Source of the DNA: Cylicocyclus nassatus
Lineage: Eukaryota > Nematoda > Chromadorea > Rhabditida > Strongylidae
Assembly (NCBI GenBank): GCA_958299035.1
Contig: CATQJL010000305.1
Span: 71,454,792 to 71,518,791 of the forward strand
Reading direction: 5' to 3'
DNA: 64,000 nt
The position numbers were made by a program, and so were the translations under genes. The notes beneath the pieces were generated by a model. The model saw only the letters and a program-made list of their open reading frames with translations, was not told the DNA's origin and searched no databases. Positions 59,691 through 64,000 of the stretch are shown piece by piece (the stretch's first letter is position 1; each line of letters opens with the position of its first letter).

Positions 59691-61111
59691 AAACGCAGTG
59701 TTGATAATGTGAGAGCAAAAAAAAGAATAAACTTCACACTTACTCTGCCCATAACTGGTAAAGGCTTTGCTAAGATCAAAACATCAAGTAATTCCGGAAG
59801 TAAATGACCCAACAACTTTCCGCAGAATCAAGTGATCTAGTAATAAGAGAATCAATTTCGTACGTCAAGAATACTAACGAAATTACCTTTGTCTGGACCG
59901 TTGGTGATTGGAGAGCAAATGTCTACCATTTCTATAAGGGTCTCAGTCGCAAGATATACGATCAAGTATCACACGAAAACTTAGCAAAGATATTTTCCAT
60001 TTGTTTGACATGAGACAGTTGCACCAAGTGGTAAAACTATGACTGCTCAGAAGTGGTCCATTTTTTCGCACTTTAACAAAGCGCTAAGAATGTGATAAGA
60101 CTATTTTGCATTACAAAAGCCAAACACAAGAAAAGAATGAGAAAGACGAAGTCAGTGACAAAAGCTGTATGCCTTGCCTGAAACTCCGTTGATGAAAACA
60201 TCATAATTTCGAATAAGAATATCGTTATTCGACTATACAGCTTGATTCTATTTTTGAAGGAATCCTCGCTCATCGAAAAACAATCAGAAAATTCTGGACT
60301 AGATATTAGTGGCTATTGTTATGATGGCAAAAATTGCTCTTCGAAACTAATTAGTTAAGCAGCATTATGTCATAGCCAATCCAAAAATGACACCACCATA
60401 AAAAATGCGATTTTTTGATAGATGAACCCGTGACGTGGATTTTATAGTAGTCTGTTAGCCTACGCCTACGCAAAAATTGGCCACTATACCAAAAGAAGGC
60501 TGGGTGATTTGGACAAATGTTGTATGATCAAAGCACTTATCTTCGATAGAAAGTTCAATATCGATGCCATAAGAAAATCAGCTAAAATCCACCTCATAAT
60601 TTCACTTCCAGCACTCATAAGCTGGAGACTATGCAAAATCTTGAACTTATTGTGCACTACCTTTACCTGCTGAAATTCTCAAAACAAGCTGACGTGACCT
60701 TAAAAATTTATTATGCATTTGGTTTACGTAAATGATTGTTTGTCTGCACATAGTCAATTTCGAACCTGTTATGACCACATGCTGACCAAAAATAGCCTTT
60801 TTAGGCAGTTCCGAAAATCCTCATTTTTTTGGAGGGGGGGGGGGAAGGGGTCATGTTCCCAATATTGCCTGTGGTCGTTGCGAACAGGTTTTGTGTAAGA
60901 AGTATTTCTAATTACATTGCAGAATCAGAATCACCTTAACTGATGAGTTGATTCATGTCGAAAAAGAAAACTGTTTTACCTGAAAGATTCTTGACGGAAT
61001 AATTTCTATAGATTCGCCCACCTTTTGGAAGAAAAATGAAAAGTGATAACGTAATTATCGTCATGGCACCCTATTCACGACGTCAAATTTCCATTCAAAG
61101 GACTAGAGCAA
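59691..61111. other. Intergenic region upstream of CHH/ITP-like gene 2
   Basis: No gene seen. The minus-strand frame 60073-60273 is hydrophobic but lacks motifs. A G-rich tract sits near 60830-60850. Confidence 0.45.
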
Positions 61112-61144
61112 GTGGGCGTGTCGCGGCCGTGTTTCGCTATAAAA
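61112..61144 (+). promoter_or_regulatory. Promoter of CHH/ITP-like gene 2: GTGGGCGTGTC box and TATA box
   Basis: GTGGGCGTGTC at 61112-61122 is followed by CTATAAAAGG (TATAAAA at 61138-61144). The 11-mer is identical to that of gene 1; the box-to-TATA distance is 15 bp here and 40 bp there. The ATG lies 67 bp after the TATA box. Confidence 0.65.
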
Positions 61145-61210
61145 GGCATGAAGCTGTAGCTGGACACAGATCGCTTTAGCACAATATAAATATACGGTAG
61201 TCATCAAAGG

Positions 61211-61401
61211 ATGTTGATTTATTATTCGGTTCTATCGCTAGTGCTAATTTCGACTATTCGAGCAAGCGTTGTTCCACAGATGTTAGAGGAAGAGTGCCCA
61301 CTCGTGGAAAATGGACCAATTCTGGAGATAGCCGAAAAGATTTGCGAATTCTGTCACGAACTTACAAGTCATGAAAAGCCAAATATGAGAGCCGAATGCA
61401 G
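61211..61401 (+). CDS. CHH/ITP-family neurohormone precursor, gene 2, first exon only
   Basis: Exon 1 runs from ATG at 61211 to a CAG|GTTAGT donor, phase 2. It encodes 63 residues plus two bases of an arginine codon. A signal peptide (LSLVLISTIRAS) should be cut near residue 19. The first four cysteines (29, 45, 48 and 63) have the same 15-2-14 spacing as gene 1. From Cys1 to the shared arginine 24 of 36 residues are identical, including AEKICE, CHE, SHE and PNMRAEC. The exon carrying Cys5, Cys6 and the stop was searched for down to 64000 and not seen. Either the intron exceeds 2.6 kb or the gene has lost its end. The intact promoter, signal and donor favour a live gene with a long intron. 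Confidence 0.85.
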
Positions 61402-64000
61402 GTTAGTTATATGCTAATAATTTCATTTTCGTAAAAGATTCAAATTTTACTATTTTGGAAGTAATTAGTTCATAATGGGTAAATCAACTTGGATAAAACA
61501 GCTGAATGATGGCCATAAAAAATATAATTTCTAATAGATGGCACACCCGTTTTCTAATTCAAAATTTCTTTTTTCCCTATCCATGCTTTGAAAAATATTG
61601 TTTCTAGATCTATGCTTAACCATACGTAGCCTCTATAGTGTGCATACAATTAATCGCTAATAATAAATTATCATCTAAGTCCACTCTATGCTCCTACACT
61701 GCTTTCTCTTCCAAATGGGCATCTATGCTAGATTTTCCCTTTCTTTTCCTACTCCTCTTCTATCTCCCAGAAATCTTAGTGGATGAATAATCAAGTTGAG
61801 CTGATAGAGGGTCTAACTACTTTTTTACAAAACTCTTACTAAGTTTCGATGCAATCTCTTCCTTCTTTAGTATTTTGAAAAAATAACCAAAACCCTTGTG
61901 AATAGTCTCTCTTCTATCCCGGATATCATGATGCTATATTTTTCTTCACTTCAGTTGACCTTTGATGCTTACAAGGGATCAAAAGATCTTGGGGAGTTTC
62001 TCATTATCTTCTTGTTGGCTGCACCATAGATAGCTCATACGAGATGATCTATATCCCAAAACGGGGTAGTTAAGCCTTCCATATTCCTCGTCCACCCTGT
62101 CCACCCCCGCTTCTCCCCCCCCCCCCCCTGCTCCTCCGCTCATCCCCACCCTCCACACTGTACTTCTTGAAGCAGCTCACCCAGTCTGCACCCAAAGCTA
62201 TTTGCTGCCCACAAAGTATGTCCATAAACGCGCTGGAAGTATGACTCAGTGTCTTTGCTTATGAAGAAGTCAGACAAGTGCTCTGGTTATGATTTCCTTC
62301 CGTGCATAGCGACATACAACACATGATAGATGGTTCCATGACAAAAATGGCTGTGTGGTCACGTTGATTTGATAATGGATAGTGTTGGGCTATGTGACAG
62401 CTACTTCCCAACATGAAATTATTTATGGCGCGCGAAAAACTCGTCATAGCGGTTGCAGCAGGGGAGGGGGGATGACTTTTTGACGAACAAGCAGAAAGAG
62501 TCCAGCACTCCATATGATTACGACCCCGAAACCTATTTTATTCCGGCTACCGGACCATTGCCGCATTGGGAACAATGACTGGATTCCAGCAATTCATATT
62601 TCTTGAAAACTTGTGGAGAAAACACTTTTTTGTCTGACTTCCAAAAAATTGAAATGTGGGAGATACATGCATTCTGCCATGCATTTTGACAAAGCTATTT
62701 TTGCAGCATTGCAATGATGTCATTTTGCATCCCTATATTTCTTGCAATCTTAAATTTCAAGGCTTCATGATGATATAGGGCTGCAATAACCCCTAAAAAT
62801 TTCCGCTAAAGAAGCCTAGCATCCTTTTTTGTAATTCGAAACTTTTTTTTCTAAAGTCACTCACGACAGGCTAGCTGTTGAGCATGTTTGTAAAGTGTCT
62901 AGGGACCGTTGCTAGACAATTTGTGCATGTTTTCTTTTCTGGGTAGCATGACTAATTAGCAAGAAATTTATGTGCTAAAGAATCTTACATACACAATTTC
63001 CTGATTTTCATGCGATATCTGTACGTAGAGTACAAAATTGTGAATATCCCATAATTGGCTGTGGAAAAAAGCACTGAATCATTATGCCTGATTCAATCAT
63101 AAATTCCATGTCAAGATTTAGCCATAAGTATGAACGCAAAAAAATCTGGTTTATTCTTGGCACCGTCTGATCTTTAAAAACGCCGTTGAATGACAATTAA
63201 CTCTTTTTGCATGCAAAAAACACTCAATCATCAGAATCTTCAATTTCACTACAGAAAATATGCGCGAAAAAAATTCAATACTGCTTGGGCAGTCGCCGAA
63301 TAAACCAAAATTTAATGATTAAGAATATACCGTACCGTTTCAAACGAGCTTTGATTTTTATGATTTATATCGCATTTGGGTTTTGTATTGTCCAACTTCC
63401 ATTTTTCGCTAATTCTGATCTTTGGTAACGCCGTGACGATACGGTAAGGATACTGTAGCCAGCACAGGTATCCACATGAAAGCATAGGCGTTTGAATTAT
63501 ATCTGCATGACACAAAAACCCGGTCTTCCCATTCTTGTGAAGAGCGATTGCAATTTCTGTCAAAGGTCACACTCGTTAGACCCTATAGTATTTAGCATAA
63601 CGTTTCCCAAAAGGGAAGTATCCGATTTATCTTATAAAATAAACCTTGAATGAGCGAAATCTCATGAGGATACAACCTGTTTGCGATCTTTCAATCTGTG
63701 AGCAACAGCTACCAAAAACAAGGTTATAATGATAGGATTATCACATAATCATACCTTGCAACTTTTGCGCTAGACATTTGTCTGTGACGACATGAAAAAA
63801 AGCCTTAGCCATGTCTACAATACTTCTCTAAGCACTGCTGAATAATTGAATATTCGTGAGGAATGGAGCCAGCAAGACCTAATTCCTCGAGTGCTTTTTT
63901 TCGATATCATTCAACTTGGTACTCTGCATTTTGATGCTGTCATATAATCCAAATGAGTGTGCTTCGATAAGTAATTAACTTGAAAATTATAAAGAAGTTT
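61402..64000. other. Start of a long intron of gene 2, or intergenic
   Basis: Pyrimidine-rich at 62090-62160, including a C tract near 62117. Frames of 60-84 codons are scattered and without motif. Candidate acceptors (for example TTTTTGCAG near 62706, GGATTCCAG near 62570) do not lead to an RSxC-type exon. No RNA gene or clear transposon recognised. Confidence 0.45.

Noticed and set aside
61561..61640. TTTCTAG acceptor near 61605 as start of the missing second exon of hormone gene 2
   Set aside because: In the required phase it gives RSM then a stop within a few codons, with no cysteines.
62561..62700. GGATTCCAG acceptor near 62570 as the second exon of hormone gene 2
   Set aside because: The frame stays open for about 35 codons, but the cysteine spacing (no Cys four residues after Cys4) does not fit the family.

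Overview
The window looks like nuclear DNA from a nematode, most likely a clade V strongylid (hookworm-like) parasite. Introns are small (42-100 nt) to kilobase-sized and end in the TTTTCAG-type acceptor typical of nematodes. The DNA is AT-rich and packed with inverted-repeat transposons, and a decayed RTE-type LINE is present. The organism call is inference, because no marker gene names a species. A 500-N scaffold gap (25016-25515) is followed directly by a cDNA/PCR adapter sequence, which is an assembly artefact.

Layout. 1-9754 is mostly transposon debris: a long-TIR element cut by the left edge, several MITEs and a mariner-like element, plus one tRNA-Pro(AGG) gene. 9755-18739 (minus strand) holds one complete ten-exon gene for a 388-residue class A peptide GPCR. 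Its introns carry at least five mobile-element insertions. 18740-27706 is gene-poor, with simple repeats, one MITE, the gap and the adapter.

27707-28320 (plus strand) holds a small two-exon gene. It encodes a secreted six-cysteine peptide whose spacing matches the crustacean hyperglycemic hormone / ion transport peptide (CHH/ITP) family. A paralogue starts at 61211, near the right end and on the same strand. Only its first exon lies within view. The two genes share an exact 11-bp promoter motif upstream of a TATA box, the same intron position and phase, and 24 of 36 residues of the core.

30600-50170 is a transposon-dense block: a 711-bp foldback, a GCGTACGC palindrome cluster, a decayed RTE-like reverse transcriptase (minus strand, 37850-39775), hAT-like elements with 8-bp target duplications, mariner-like elements and a family of ~460-bp MITEs present in four copies. 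50168-61110 has a tRNA-Lys(CTT), a ~680-bp TIR element, a duplicated repeat unit and a few unproven exon candidates.

How it fits together. The best supported genes are neuroendocrine: two CHH/ITP-like peptide precursors and one peptide receptor of the somatostatin / allatostatin-C / opioid-like type. Nothing in the sequence shows that they act together. The GPCR is an orphan here, and the co-location is only a lead.
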